Shown: in pieces, positions 25,741 to 35,168 of the stretch
Numbering within the stretch: position 1 is the first letter of the stretch
Layout: each line of letters starts with the position of its first letter
From: Lachnospiraceae bacterium
GTDB taxonomy: Bacteria > Bacillota > Clostridia > Lachnospirales > Lachnospiraceae
Assembly (NCBI GenBank): GCA_017635395.1
Contig: JAGBLN010000049.1
Span: 1 to 46,565 of the forward strand
Length of the DNA stretch: 46,565 bases
Reading direction: 5' to 3'
Program-made: the position numbers and the translations under genes
The notes under the pieces: model-generated
Database searches by the model: none
What the model saw: the letters and a program-made list of their open reading frames with translations, nothing else
What the model was told of the DNA's origin: nothing

Positions 25741-27834
25741 ATGAATTTAAACGATCCTGTAATAACAATAAAAGGAATAGGTGAAAAATCAGCTGCCGCC
25801 CTTAATAAGGCTGGTGTTTTTAATGTGTCTGACTTGCTGCATTATTTTCCCAGATCTTATTCCGTGGTGCCGGAAGCTCAGAAGATTTCCGAATTGTCAT
25901 TAGGCGCAAGGGCCGTGGTAAAAGGACGGATCATGGGAGGCTGCAGTCTCTTTTCAAGTAAGGGTAAATCAGTTCTTTCTTTTGATGTGGGAGACGGTAC
26001 CGGAAAGCTTAAGGTATATTATTTTGGTATGCCTTATATGAAAAAAAGCTTTCCGCCGGGACGGACACTTATTCTGCTAGGGAATGTTTCGCTCAAGGGC
26101 GATGTGGCGGTAATGGCACAGCCCAAGGTCTTAAGCGAGGATGAGTATGAGAGTACAAAAGGTACGCTGATTCCTGTCTATCCGGAAACAGCAGGACTAA
26201 AAAGTGCAACGGTCATTAAGGCTGTAAAAGAGATCATTTTTATAACGGACAGGCTGAAGGACTATCTGCCGGAAACTGTCATAAACAAAGAGGGATTGGT
26301 TTCGCTGTCAAAGGCTTTCTATGACATTCATTTTCCGGCGTCCAGGGAAGATCTTTATGCAGCCAGGAAAAGGCTTGCCTTTGATGAGCTGTTTTTATTC
26401 ATAGCCAGGATACAGATGCTGAAAAGCAGTACTGAAAAGGAAGAAAACAGCTTTAAGATAGATTATGATCAGGCTGATGGCGTGGTTTCAGGCTTTATTT
26501 CAAACCTTCCATACGAACTTACCGGAGCGCAGCTAAAGGCCATAAATGATATCAAAAAAGACATGACAGGCGAGGGTGTTGCCAATCGTTTAGTGCAGGG
26601 AGATGTGGGCAGCGGAAAAACTGTTGTTGCATTTGCGGCTGCATTAATGGCTGTGAGCGCAGGCTATCAGGCTGCAATAATGGCGCCTACGGAAGTGCTT
26701 GCAATGCAGCATTATAATGAGATCCTTGAGCTTACGGAAAAATACGGCCTGCCTTTTAAGACAGGCATCCTTACCGGATCCGTGGGCAGGGCTGATAAAA
26801 GACGGTGCAAGGAGCTGCTTTCGGATGGGAGCCTTAACCTTGTGATAGGTACTCATGCGCTGCTGGAGGAAGATGTGCTTTTTAATGAGCTTGCGCTGGT
26901 GGTTACTGATGAACAGCACCGCTTCGGCGTGGCACAGAGGCGTACTCTTTCAAAGAAAGGTGGCACACCCCATACCGTTGTAATGAGTGCCACACCTATT
27001 CCCAGGACACTTGGACTTATCCTGTATGGTGATATGGATGTTTCCCTGATAGATGAGCTGCCGGCAAAACGTCTTGAAAGAAAAAATGCGGTGGTGGATA
27101 TCGACTACCGTGAGACCTTCTATAAATTCCTTGTAAAGCATATACGTGAGGAACAGGTGCAGGCATATATCATCTGTCCTATGGTAGAGGCGTCGGAGTC
27201 AGAAGAACTGGGAATGGCCGGAGACCTGGCTAATGTGACCGACTATACGGAATCTCTTCGTGAGAAGCTACCGGGGGATATAAGGATATCTATGCTTCAT
27301 GGCCGTATGAAACCGGCTGAAAAAAATGAGATAATGAAAGATTTTTCTGAGCATAAAACCGATGTGCTGGTATCCACAACGGTAGTTGAGGTAGGAGTCA
27401 ATGTGCCTAATGCTACCATAATGCTTGTAGAGAATGCAGAGCGTTTCGGACTGTCACAGCTTCATCAGCTTCGTGGTCGCGTGGGCCGCGGTGACAAGCA
27501 GGCCTATTGCGTATTTATGACTGGAACAAAGGGGGATGTGTCAAAGAATACCCAGAAACGCCTTAACATCCTGAAAGAAAGCAATGATGGATTTAAGATT
27601 GCGGAAGAAGACTTAAAACAGAGGGGCCCCGGAGATTTCTTCGGGTTGCGCCAGTCAGGGCTTCCTTATTTCAAGATTGCTGATATCTATACGGATGCGG
27701 AAATGGTTGGAAGGGTAAAGTCCGTGCTTCAGGATATGACGGATGACGGTCAGGACGGACTGAAGGCTCTTGAAGCGGCTCTCAGGGAGAGTGGAAGTCT
27801 AAGCTACAGCGAGTTTCATAATATATATCTTTAA
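25741..27834 (+). CDS. recG: ATP-dependent DNA helicase RecG
   Basis: 697 residues from the ATG at 25741 (an ATG at 25729 at the foot of the hairpin would add four). The N-terminal wedge/OB region begins LNDPVITIKGIGEKSAAAL. The SF2 helicase core has GDVGSGKTVV (about 287-296), TEVLAMQH, the DEQH box VVTDEQHRFGV, SATPIPRTL, and motifs V and VI (STTVVEVGVNVPNAT, HQLRGRVGRGDKQAY). RecG remodels stalled replication forks and Holliday junctions. Length and motifs are complete. It follows the asp23-yloV pair, the usual Firmicutes order. Confidence 0.96.
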   Translation: MNLNDPVITIKGIGEKSAAALNKAGVFNVSDLLHYFPRSYSVVPEAQKISELSLGARAVVKGRIMGGCSLFSSKGKSVLSFDVGDGTGKLKVYYFGMPYMKKSFPPGRTLILLGNVSLKGDVAVMAQPKVLSEDEYESTKGTLIPVYPETAGLKSATVIKAVKEIIFITDRLKDYLPETVINKEGLVSLSKAFYDIHFPASREDLYAARKRLAFDELFLFIARIQMLKSSTEKEENSFKIDYDQADGVVSGFISNLPYELTGAQLKAINDIKKDMTGEGVANRLVQGDVGSGKTVVAFAAALMAVSAGYQAAIMAPTEVLAMQHYNEILELTEKYGLPFKTGILTGSVGRADKRRCKELLSDGSLNLVIGTHALLEEDVLFNELALVVTDEQHRFGVAQRRTLSKKGGTPHTVVMSATPIPRTLGLILYGDMDVSLIDELPAKRLERKNAVVDIDYRETFYKFLVKHIREEQVQAYIICPMVEASESEELGMAGDLANVTDYTESLREKLPGDIRISMLHGRMKPAEKNEIMKDFSEHKTDVLVSTTVVEVGVNVPNATIMLVENAERFGLSQLHQLRGRVGRGDKQAYCVFMTGTKGDVSKNTQKRLNILKESNDGFKIAEEDLKQRGPGDFFGLRQSGLPYFKIADIYTDAEMVGRVKSVLQDMTDDGQDGLKALEAALRESGSLSYSEFHNIYL

Positions 27835-27861
27835 TTGAAGTGATATTTTAATAATTCACAC

Positions 27862-27890
27862 TTGAATTACACGAACAAGTGTTCTATAAT
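27862..27890 (+). promoter_or_regulatory. Promoter with embedded LexA (SOS) box
   Basis: TTGAAT (27862-27867), a 17-bp spacer and TATAAT (27885-27890). The box cgaacaagtgttct (27872-27885) fits the Gram-positive LexA consensus (GAAC-N4-GTTC) and overlaps the spacer and the first base of the -10. LexA bound here would block RNA polymerase. The downstream gene is the GyrB/ParE-like subunit about 140 bases away. Confidence 0.6.
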
Positions 27891-27955
27891 TGTTTTCATA
27901 ATACAAGATTTCAGCTGAAAAATACAATATGTTGATGACGGACACATAATCTTTG

Positions 27956-27964
27956 TGATATAAT
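27956..27964 (+). promoter_or_regulatory. Second promoter upstream of the topoisomerase gene (extended -10)
   Basis: TGATATAAT is a perfect -10 (27959-27964) with an upstream TGn. The -35 is weak. It lies nearer the gene than the LexA-box promoter and could give constitutive expression. Confidence 0.45.
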
Positions 27965-28032
27965 GTGGCTTGTGTGTTTTGGTGTACATAAAATAATTAT
28001 GTTTATCAAAATCTTTAGTTTGGAGGTTTTTC

Positions 28033-29967
28033 ATGGCAGCAAATAACAATGATGCACAGAAATATGGTGCGGAAAATATCGTCGTACTGGAAGGACTGGA
28101 GCCTGTAAGGGAGCGGCCCGGAATGTATATCGGTTCCACCAGTACAAAGGGTCTGAACCACCTTATATACGAAATAGTAGACAACTCAGTGGATGAGCAC
28201 CTGGCAGGATGCTGTGACCGGATATCTGTTACTCTGGAAAAGGACGGCTCTGCAACTGTGGAGGATAACGGCCGTGGTATGCCTGTAGAGATGCATGCAA
28301 AGGGCGTTTCGGCAGAGCGTGTCATTTTTACGACCCTTCATGCCGGCGGTAAGTTTGATGACTCCGCATACAAAACCAGCGGAGGTCTCCACGGTGTAGG
28401 TTCATCAGTAGTAAATGCCCTTTCAAATCATATGAAGGTGACCATAAAGAGGAATGGCCATATATATGAGGATGAGTATGAAAAGGGAAAGCCCGTTACT
28501 AAACTGGTAAACGGCCTTATTCCGGAGGTGGGCAATACCAGGCAGACAGGAACAAAGGTTAATTTCACGCCTGACGATACTATTTTTGAAAAGACTGTTT
28601 TTAAGGCTGAGGATGTAAAGAGCAGACTCCATGAGACTGCTTATCTCAATCCTAACCTTACCATCATCTTCCAGGACCTTCGCGGCACAGAGCCTGAAAA
28701 GATAGAATACCACGAGCCTGAAGGAATAATCGGCTTTGTAAAGGCTCTTAATAAAGGTCAGGAAGGCATCCATGATGTTGTTTACTACAAAGGCGAGGCC
28801 GAAGGCGTTGAGGTCGAGGTGGCTTTCCAGTATGTAAACGAATTCAGGGAAGTGGTGCTTGGATTCTGTAATAATATCTACAACTCTGAAGGCGGTACCC
28901 ACATTACCGGTTTCAAGACCATGTTTACCAATATAATAAACACTTATGCAAGACAGCTGGGAACTCTTAAGGACAAGGACAGCAATTTCACCGGTCCCGA
29001 TGTCCGTAACGGCATGACGGCTGTTGTAAGCATCAAACACCATGACCCCAGGTTTGAGGGCCAGACCAAGACCAAACTTGATAACCAGGATGCGGCAAAG
29101 GCTGTGAGCAAGGTTACAGGCGATGAGGCTGTGCACTATTTTGACAGAAACCTTGAGGTACTTAAGTCTGTCATAGCCTGTGCAGAAAAGTCTGCCAAGA
29201 TCAGGAAGACAGAGGAAAAGGCAAAGACAAACCTGCTTACTAAGCCCAAGTATTCCTTTGACTCAAACGGCAAGCTTGCAAACTGCGGTTCCAGGGATGC
29301 GTCCAAGTGCGAGATCTTCATCGTCGAAGGTGATTCCGCAGGCGGTTCAGCAAAGACAGCAAGAAACAGGGAGTTTCAGGCTATCCTGCCTATCCGAGGT
29401 AAGATCCTTAATGTTGAAAAGGCAAGTATAGACAAGGTTTTGGCTAATGCCGAGATAAAGACTATGATAAATGCTTTCGGTTGCGGTTTCTCTGAAGGTT
29501 ACGGCAATGACTTTGATATCACAAAGCTTCGCTATGACAAGATCATAATCATGGCGGATGCCGATGTGGACGGTGCTCATATCTGCACATTGTTGCTTAC
29601 TCTTTTCTACAGGTTTATGCCGGACCTTATATCCGAAGGCCATGTCTATATAGCTATGCCTCCTTTGTACAAGGCTATGCCTTCAAGGGGCGAGGAAGAG
29701 TATCTGTATGACGATGCAGCCCTTGCAAAATACCGCAAGACACATAAGGGTAATTTTACACTTCAGAGATACAAGGGTCTGGGCGAGATGGATCCGGATC
29801 AGCTCTGGGAGACGACCCTTGATCCGGAACGCCGTATGCTTAAGCGCGTCAGCATAGAAGATCCCATGATAGCATCAGATACCACGGAGCTTCTTATGGG
29901 AACTGACGTACCGCCCAGAAAGGCTTTTATCCATGAGAATGCGAAGGACGCAATGCTGGATGTTTAA
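28033..29967 (+). CDS. DNA gyrase/topoisomerase IV subunit B (GyrB/ParE-like)
   Basis: 644 residues with the full type IIA B-subunit layout. The GHKL ATPase domain includes IVDNSVDEHLAG (ATP-lid Asn), VEDNGRGMPV and TSGGLHGVGSSVVNALS. The transducer follows, then the TOPRIM domain with EGDSAGGSAKTARNREFQ, the acidic pair MADADVDGAH, and the tail RYKGLGEMDPDQLWETTLDP. AKTARNREF replaces the usual AKQGRDRRF. The length and RGKILNVEKA favour GyrB, but its partner looks ParC-like, so this is probably a second, paralogous type IIA enzyme. No dnaA, dnaN or recF is nearby, unlike the usual gyrB locus. Ribosome site: ggaggttttt. Confidence 0.93.
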   Translation: MAANNNDAQKYGAENIVVLEGLEPVRERPGMYIGSTSTKGLNHLIYEIVDNSVDEHLAGCCDRISVTLEKDGSATVEDNGRGMPVEMHAKGVSAERVIFTTLHAGGKFDDSAYKTSGGLHGVGSSVVNALSNHMKVTIKRNGHIYEDEYEKGKPVTKLVNGLIPEVGNTRQTGTKVNFTPDDTIFEKTVFKAEDVKSRLHETAYLNPNLTIIFQDLRGTEPEKIEYHEPEGIIGFVKALNKGQEGIHDVVYYKGEAEGVEVEVAFQYVNEFREVVLGFCNNIYNSEGGTHITGFKTMFTNIINTYARQLGTLKDKDSNFTGPDVRNGMTAVVSIKHHDPRFEGQTKTKLDNQDAAKAVSKVTGDEAVHYFDRNLEVLKSVIACAEKSAKIRKTEEKAKTNLLTKPKYSFDSNGKLANCGSRDASKCEIFIVEGDSAGGSAKTARNREFQAILPIRGKILNVEKASIDKVLANAEIKTMINAFGCGFSEGYGNDFDITKLRYDKIIIMADADVDGAHICTLLLTLFYRFMPDLISEGHVYIAMPPLYKAMPSRGEEEYLYDDAALAKYRKTHKGNFTLQRYKGLGEMDPDQLWETTLDPERRMLKRVSIEDPMIASDTTELLMGTDVPPRKAFIHENAKDAMLDV

Positions 29968-29974
29968 GATAAAG

Positions 29975-30119
29975 GTAACTGTTCAGAACCCCCTGGGTTC
30001 TTCCAGTTACAGCAGCCCACAATCGAAGATTTGCTACGCAAATAGCGGGCTGCTATTGTTGGTTTTACTCTTATGTACGCCCTCAGCAGCAAGTGCTTCG
30101 GGCTGTACTGAATAGTTAC
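29975..30119. repeat. Three-hairpin palindromic element in topoisomerase intergenic gap
   Basis: The outer arms gtaactgttcag (29975-29986) and ctgaatagttac (30108-30119) pair with a single wobble. Inside are gaaccc/gggttc (29986-29991/29995-30000), agcagccc/gggctgct (30011-30018/30047-30054) with inner atttgc/gcaaat (30029-30034/30038-30043), and gccc/gggc (30079-30082/30100-30103). No coding sequence or clear promoter is visible. It could be a small dispersed element or a structured RNA spacer between the two subunit genes. Confidence 0.55.
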
Positions 30120-30180
30120 AGATAAAGAATCATTGATGATCAGAGTATAGGATAAGGAATAACATAAAGGAACAGTGTAA

Positions 30181-32424
30181 ATGAAAGAACAGGAACGCAT
30201 ACTTAAAACAGAATACAGCGAGGTCATGCAGAAGTCATACATCGACTATGCCATGAGTGTCATCATTGCAAGAGCCCTGCCGGATGTCCGTGACGGACTT
30301 AAGCCGGTTCAGCGCAGGACCCTGTATGATATGCATGAGTTAGGAATAAAGCATAACGGTCCGTATAGGAAGAGCGCCCGTATAGTCGGTGATACCATGG
30401 GTAAATACCATCCACACGGTGACTCTTCAATTTATGATGCTCTTGTTGTAATGAGCCAGGATTTCAAAAAGGGCCTTGCACTGGTTGACGGCCACGGTAA
30501 CTTCGGTAATATCGAAGGCGACGGCGCGGCTGCCATGAGGTACACGGAGGCCCGCCTTGCAAAGGTTGCAGAGGAAAATCTTCTTGCTGACCTTGATAAG
30601 GATGTAGTAGATTTCATACCGAATTTCGATGAAACGGAAAAGGAGCCTTCTGTCCTTCCTGCAAAGTTTTCAAATCTTCTGGTGAATGGCTCGGAAGGTA
30701 TAGCAGTCGGAATGGCTACCAATATACCGCCCCACAATCTCGCAGAAGTGATAGAGGCAGAGAAGGCTTATATAAAGAATGAGGAAATCACCACAGAGGA
30801 GCTGCTTAAGTACATAAAGGGACCGGATTTCCCTACAGGCGGCATTATTACAAATAAGGATGAGCTGGCTGAGATATACAGGACAGGCACAGGAAAGATC
30901 AAGATCCGCGGAAAGGTGGAGATTGAGAAGGCTAAGGGCGGACATACCCTTGTTGTCATCACTGAGATCCCTTATACCATGATAGGAAGCGGCATCGCTA
31001 AATTCCTGCAGGATGTAGCGGCTCTTCAGGAGACAAGAAAGACTACGGATATTGTTGATATATCCAACCAGTCTTCCAAGGAAGGCATACGCATAGTTAT
31101 AGAGCTTAAGCGTGATGCCGATGTGGAGAATTTCAAGAACCTTCTTTATAAAAAGACCAGACTGGAAGATACCTTCGGTGCAAATATGCTGGCTATTGCC
31201 GATGGCCGTCCGGAGACATTGTCCCTTCGTGATGCCATCAGGTACAATGTTGAGTTCCAGTATGAAGTAAACCGCAGAAAATATACGACGCTTCTCAGGA
31301 AGGAAAAAGAAAAGAAAGAGATCCAGGAAGGTCTTATAAAAGCCTGCAATGTAATAGACCTTATCATAGAAATACTCAGGGGCTCGCATGACAAAGCACA
31401 GGCAAAGGCCTGTCTTGTGGAAGGCAAGACTACAGGAATCAAGTTCAAGGCCAAAGAGTCCAAGATAATGGCAGAGATGCTTCACTTTACCGAGAGACAG
31501 GCTGATGCCATACTTGAGTTAAAGCTTTATCGACTGATCGGTCTGGAAATTGATGCTCTTAATAAGCAGTACGAAGAGACCACAGCAAATATCTATAAGT
31601 ATGAGGATCTTCTGGACAGAAAAGAATCTATGGCCCAGGAGATGATAAAGGAGCTGGATTCTGTCAAAAAGCAGTTTGCCCGTGAGCGCAGGACTGAGAT
31701 CGACAATGTGGAAGAGGCCGTGGTGGTTGAGAAGCCTGTTGAAGAGATGGACATGATGTTCTTAATGGACCGTTTCGGATACTGCAGGGTTGTGGATATT
31801 CCTACTTATGAGAGAAATGCCGATGCAGCACAGGCGGAGAACAGCTATATTCTGAAGTGCAAGAATACAGGAAGGATATGCGCGTTTACAGACAAGGGAA
31901 ACCTCCATACTGTCAAGGTTAGCGATCTTCCATATGGAAAGTTCAGGGACAAGGGTCAGCCTATAGATAATGTCAGCGGTTTTGATTCCAAGACAGAGGA
32001 TGTCATTTATATGATCAGCCAGGAGGACATAGACCAGAAGTGCTTTATCTTTGTCACCAAACAAAGTATGCTTAAGTATGTATACGGTGCAGAGTTCAAT
32101 GTGGCCAAGCGTACAGTGGCAGCTACAAAGCTTGCGGATGACGATGAAGTTGTGGGCGTATCAGAGATGTTTGACGATACCTATCTTGCAATGGCATCCC
32201 ACAAAGGCTACCTGCTTAAAATCGATACTACGCAGATTCCTGAAAAGAAAAAGACTGCAATCGGAGTACGGGGCATGAAGCTTGTAGGTGATGATTATCT
32301 TGAAAAGGCATATTTTGGACGGAACAGTGATGAAAAGAACATTGTTGAATTCCATGACCGCCATATAGACCTTAGGATAATAAGGGCAGCCAACAGGGAC
32401 GGAAAAGGTTCAAAGGTGAAGTGA
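30181..32424 (+). CDS. DNA gyrase/topoisomerase IV subunit A (GyrA/ParC-like)
   Basis: 747 residues. The N-terminal cleavage domain has SYIDYAMSVIIARALPDVRD, GKYHPHGDSSIYDAL and AAMRYTEARL, which holds the catalytic Tyr (about residue 121). A coiled-coil gate region (about 360-490) precedes a beta-propeller C-terminal domain (about 520-740). The canonical GyrA box QRRGGKG is absent: the matching stretch reads GKFRDKGQ. That points to a ParC-like or relaxing/decatenating enzyme rather than a supercoiling gyrase. It follows its B subunit after 213 bases containing the palindromic element. Its ribosome site is weak (aaaggaac). Confidence 0.92.
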   Translation: MKEQERILKTEYSEVMQKSYIDYAMSVIIARALPDVRDGLKPVQRRTLYDMHELGIKHNGPYRKSARIVGDTMGKYHPHGDSSIYDALVVMSQDFKKGLALVDGHGNFGNIEGDGAAAMRYTEARLAKVAEENLLADLDKDVVDFIPNFDETEKEPSVLPAKFSNLLVNGSEGIAVGMATNIPPHNLAEVIEAEKAYIKNEEITTEELLKYIKGPDFPTGGIITNKDELAEIYRTGTGKIKIRGKVEIEKAKGGHTLVVITEIPYTMIGSGIAKFLQDVAALQETRKTTDIVDISNQSSKEGIRIVIELKRDADVENFKNLLYKKTRLEDTFGANMLAIADGRPETLSLRDAIRYNVEFQYEVNRRKYTTLLRKEKEKKEIQEGLIKACNVIDLIIEILRGSHDKAQAKACLVEGKTTGIKFKAKESKIMAEMLHFTERQADAILELKLYRLIGLEIDALNKQYEETTANIYKYEDLLDRKESMAQEMIKELDSVKKQFARERRTEIDNVEEAVVVEKPVEEMDMMFLMDRFGYCRVVDIPTYERNADAAQAENSYILKCKNTGRICAFTDKGNLHTVKVSDLPYGKFRDKGQPIDNVSGFDSKTEDVIYMISQEDIDQKCFIFVTKQSMLKYVYGAEFNVAKRTVAATKLADDDEVVGVSEMFDDTYLAMASHKGYLLKIDTTQIPEKKKTAIGVRGMKLVGDDYLEKAYFGRNSDEKNIVEFHDRHIDLRIIRAANRDGKGSKVK

Positions 32425-32431
32425 GGAGGTA

Positions 32432-32992
32432 ATGATGCGAGTTATTGCAGGAAGTGCAAGGAGCCTGCTGCTTAAGACTCCGGCAGGAATGACCACAAGG
32501 CCTACCACGGACAGAATAAAGGAAACCCTGTTTAACATTCTGCAGCAGGATGTGCCGGGAGCTGTCTTTGTTGACCTGTGTGCCGGAAGCGGCCAGATTG
32601 GCATAGAGGCGCTTAGCAGGGGGGCAAAGAAGGCTTATTTCATAGAAAATGATGCCGCGGCAATAAAATGCATAGAGGAAAACCTTAAGCATACGAAACT
32701 GATAAACGATTCTGTGGTCCTTAAGCAGGATGCAGTTACTGCCATGAGTTACGGTATACGCGAGAAGGCGGATGTAATATTTGCAGATCCTCCATATGGC
32801 ATGGGAACGGATGCAGCCCTGCTTTCTGCTGCTGTTTCGTCAAAAGCTGTGACTCCGGATACCATTATCATAATAGAAGAGAAGAATGACCGTGATTTTT
32901 CCTTTGCAAAAGACCTGGGTTTTGATATTATCAAGGAGAAAGTTTATAAAACCAATAAGCATGTATTTTTGCGGAAAAGAGTAGAAGAATAA
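32432..32992 (+). CDS. rsmD: 16S rRNA (guanine966-N2)-methyltransferase RsmD
   Basis: 186 residues. The start [37 protein letters not shown] is typical. The SAM site [18 protein letters not shown] is near residues 45-62 and the catalytic DPPYG is in [11 protein letters not shown]. The second ATG (32435) is an equally possible start after gaggaggt. Its stop codon overlaps the coaD start by one base (taATG), the conserved rsmD-coaD pairing. Confidence 0.94.
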   Translation: MMRVIAGSARSLLLKTPAGMTTRPTTDRIKETLFNILQQDVPGAVFVDLCAGSGQIGIEALSRGAKKAYFIENDAAAIKCIEENLKHTKLINDSVVLKQDAVTAMSYGIREKADVIFADPPYGMGTDAALLSAAVSSKAVTPDTIIIIEEKNDRDFSFAKDLGFDIIKEKVYKTNKHVFLRKRVEE

Positions 32993-33483
32993 TGAAACAG
33001 GCAATTTATCCCGGAAGTTTTGATCCCATGACCTATGGGCACCTTGATGTGATCAAGAGGGCATCAAGGATGTTTGACAAGCTTACGGTCAGCGTCCTTA
33101 ACAATGACGCAAAATCTCCGTTGTTTTCAGTTGATGAACGTGTTAAAATACTCAAGGAAGCCACTAAAGACATCAAGAACGTGGAAATTGATTCTTTTAG
33201 TGGTCTTCTTGTTGATTATTGCCGGGAGAAGGATGTCCATATCATAATCAGAGGCTTAAGGGCTATTACTGATTTTGAATATGAGCTTCAGACTGCCCAG
33301 ACTAACAGGAAACTGTCGGATGATGAGGTTGATACCATTTTCCTGACTACCAGTCTTGAGTATTCGTACCTGAGTTCTTCTTCTGTAAAGACAATCATAA
33401 GTTTTGGCGGTGATATCTCGCAGTTTGTGCCTGAATTTGAAGTGCCGCTTATTAATGCAAAATATTTGGAAAAACGTAAGTAA
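32992..33483 (+). CDS. coaD: Phosphopantetheine adenylyltransferase CoaD
   Basis: 163 residues, standard length. The nucleotidyltransferase start [19 protein letters not shown] includes the T/HxGH motif as TYGH. The C-terminal SSSSVKTI motif and [16 protein letters not shown] complete the family. It makes dephospho-CoA from 4'-phosphopantetheine and ATP. The CoA made could also feed the carrier domain of the NRPS-like protein, as a general cell resource. It is translationally coupled to rsmD. Confidence 0.96.
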   Translation: MKQAIYPGSFDPMTYGHLDVIKRASRMFDKLTVSVLNNDAKSPLFSVDERVKILKEATKDIKNVEIDSFSGLLVDYCREKDVHIIIRGLRAITDFEYELQTAQTNRKLSDDEVDTIFLTTSLEYSYLSSSSVKTIISFGGDISQFVPEFEVPLINAKYLEKRK

Positions 33484-33504
33484 TACGAGGGGAAGGAAAA
33501 GATA

Positions 33505-34212
33505 ATGGCTAAACCTAAGTCGCGCATAATGAAGGCAATAGATGAGCTGAATGCTGTTGTGGATGAGGGCAAGAGTCCGTTGTTCCATCAGGATCAGGTA
33601 ATTCTTGACAGGGATAATCTTAAAGATCTTATTGATGAGCTGAGAAGAACTACGCCTGAAGAGGTAAGTGCATGCATGGAAGTGTATGCAAGGCGTGAAG
33701 ATATAATAAATGATGCACGTGACGAGGCTGACCGGATCAGGCAGGAAGCAAGAGAGCAGTCAGATGATATGCTGGATGCTGTCAGGGCTAAAACTAAGGA
33801 AATGCTCAGTGAAAACGAGATTATGATGAGGGCAGAAGAAAATGCCAATATCATCATAAATAATGCTGACAGGGAAGCACAGAAGATAATAAAGAGTGCA
33901 AATGAAGAAGCAGAGGCAATCGTTAATGACGCTGATAACTATGCGAATGCGGTTTACTCTGAGTTTGATAAGTATCTGAGGTCTTCGCTTAACAATCTGC
34001 AGAACATCATTGAAGACTGTGCAAATGAAACTGCAAGAAATTCTAATCATTTGCTGGAGGCCCTCAGAAAATCACAGGATGAGATTCGTGCAAATCTTGA
34101 TGCTGTCAATAATGCTGGCACTGAGTCTGCAGATGATGATCTTCCGAATGATCAGGGCATGGGGCCTACGGCACCTATCAGCCTGGATCTTGATCCTGAT
34201 TCAGAGGAGTAA
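33505..34212 (+). CDS. Long coiled-coil protein (ATPase/DivIVA-like annotation)
   Basis: 235 residues. Residues about 50-175 are a nearly continuous, highly charged helix (ARREDIINDARDEADRIRQEA..., EENANIIINNADREAQK). Such proteins are often annotated as ATPase- or DivIVA-like only because of the coiled coil; no nucleotide-binding motif is visible. The tail is acidic (SADDDLPND...DLDPDSEE). It follows coaD after 21 bases with its own ribosome site and ends at a strong terminator. Role unknown; a structural or scaffolding one is plausible. Confidence 0.6.
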   Translation: MAKPKSRIMKAIDELNAVVDEGKSPLFHQDQVILDRDNLKDLIDELRRTTPEEVSACMEVYARREDIINDARDEADRIRQEAREQSDDMLDAVRAKTKEMLSENEIMMRAEENANIIINNADREAQKIIKSANEEAEAIVNDADNYANAVYSEFDKYLRSSLNNLQNIIEDCANETARNSNHLLEALRKSQDEIRANLDAVNNAGTESADDDLPNDQGMGPTAPISLDLDPDSEE

Positions 34213-34230
34213 TTATTTTGATACGTTGGG

Positions 34231-34285
34231 CATTCGTCTGGGATTAAGCGTATGCTGGTGCTTAATGCCGGACGGATGTTTTTTT
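34231..34285 (+). terminator. Strong intrinsic terminator
   Basis: cattcgtctgg (34231-34241) pairs with ccggacggatg (34268-34278) through two wobble pairs, and attaagc (34243-34249) with gcttaat (34260-34266). Seven T follow (34279-34285). It ends the rsmD-coaD-coiled-coil transcript. Confidence 0.88.
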
Positions 34286-34298
34286 ATGCGGTGATGGA

Positions 34299-35090
34299 AT
34301 GATAAGGAATAATAAGACTGCAGCTGTTAATAAAAGCTTGAAAATTGCCATTATCACAGGTGCCGGCTCAGGAATGGGCAGGTATTTTGCATATTATGCT
34401 GGACACTTCGCCAAAGACATTGACGAGCTGTGGCTGGTAGGACGTGATAAGAGGAAGCTGTATAAAACTGCTTCAAGGATAAATAAAAATTGCAAATGTA
34501 TTTCAGCTGACTTAAGCAATACAAAAGAATATGAGGCTTTCATAGGCGTAATAATTGATACAGCTCCTGATATAAGGCTTCTGGTAAATAATGCGGGAAT
34601 TGGCATAATGGGTGATTTTGCCAGGATTAAGCCGGAAGAGAACGAACATATGGCAGAAATAAACTGTGTGGCGTTAACCAGGCTTACGGCAGACTGCCTT
34701 CCATTCATGTCACGCGGATCCCACATCATAAATATGGCCAGTGCTGCTGCGTTTTTGCCTCAGCCGGGATTTGCGGTTTATGCTGCATCCAAAAGCTATG
34801 TTTATTCGCTTTCCAAAGCTTTGTCCCGGGAACTTCGGAAAAAGAAGATTTATGTAACAGCGGTATGTCCCGGATGCGTGGATACGCCTTTTATCGGCAG
34901 GGCTGAAAAATATGAAAAAATGAAAGACTATAAAAAGCCTTTTATGGCAGAAGCAAGAGATGTGGTACTGCAGGCCTACCGTGACGCATACTGCGGAAGA
35001 AATGTCTCTGTTTATGGTGCGGGCATGAAAATGTTCAGGGTGGCTACGAAGGTGCTGCCGGATGAACTGATACTGCGGATGTTTTTCTAG
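34299..35090 (+). CDS. Short-chain dehydrogenase/reductase
   Basis: 263 residues. The Rossmann nucleotide-binding motif is TGAGSGMGR (about 20-28). NNAG (about 92-95) and the catalytic Ser and YxxxK (SAAAF...YAASK) are intact, so it is probably active as a classical SDR with NAD(P)H. The LSKALSRELRKKKIYVTAVCPGCVDTPF stretch is typical. The substrate cannot be read from the sequence. It lies just after the terminator with a poor ribosome site. The C-terminus (LPDELILRMFF) is hydrophobic. Confidence 0.88.
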   Translation: MIRNNKTAAVNKSLKIAIITGAGSGMGRYFAYYAGHFAKDIDELWLVGRDKRKLYKTASRINKNCKCISADLSNTKEYEAFIGVIIDTAPDIRLLVNNAGIGIMGDFARIKPEENEHMAEINCVALTRLTADCLPFMSRGSHIINMASAAAFLPQPGFAVYAASKSYVYSLSKALSRELRKKKIYVTAVCPGCVDTPFIGRAEKYEKMKDYKKPFMAEARDVVLQAYRDAYCGRNVSVYGAGMKMFRVATKVLPDELILRMFF

Positions 35091-35168
35091 GGGGCATCTT
35101 CTTAAAAACTTTTTTGCAAATGCCTGTTTCATTGCCGGTACTAGTTATAAAAAAGAGGAACGTATAAA

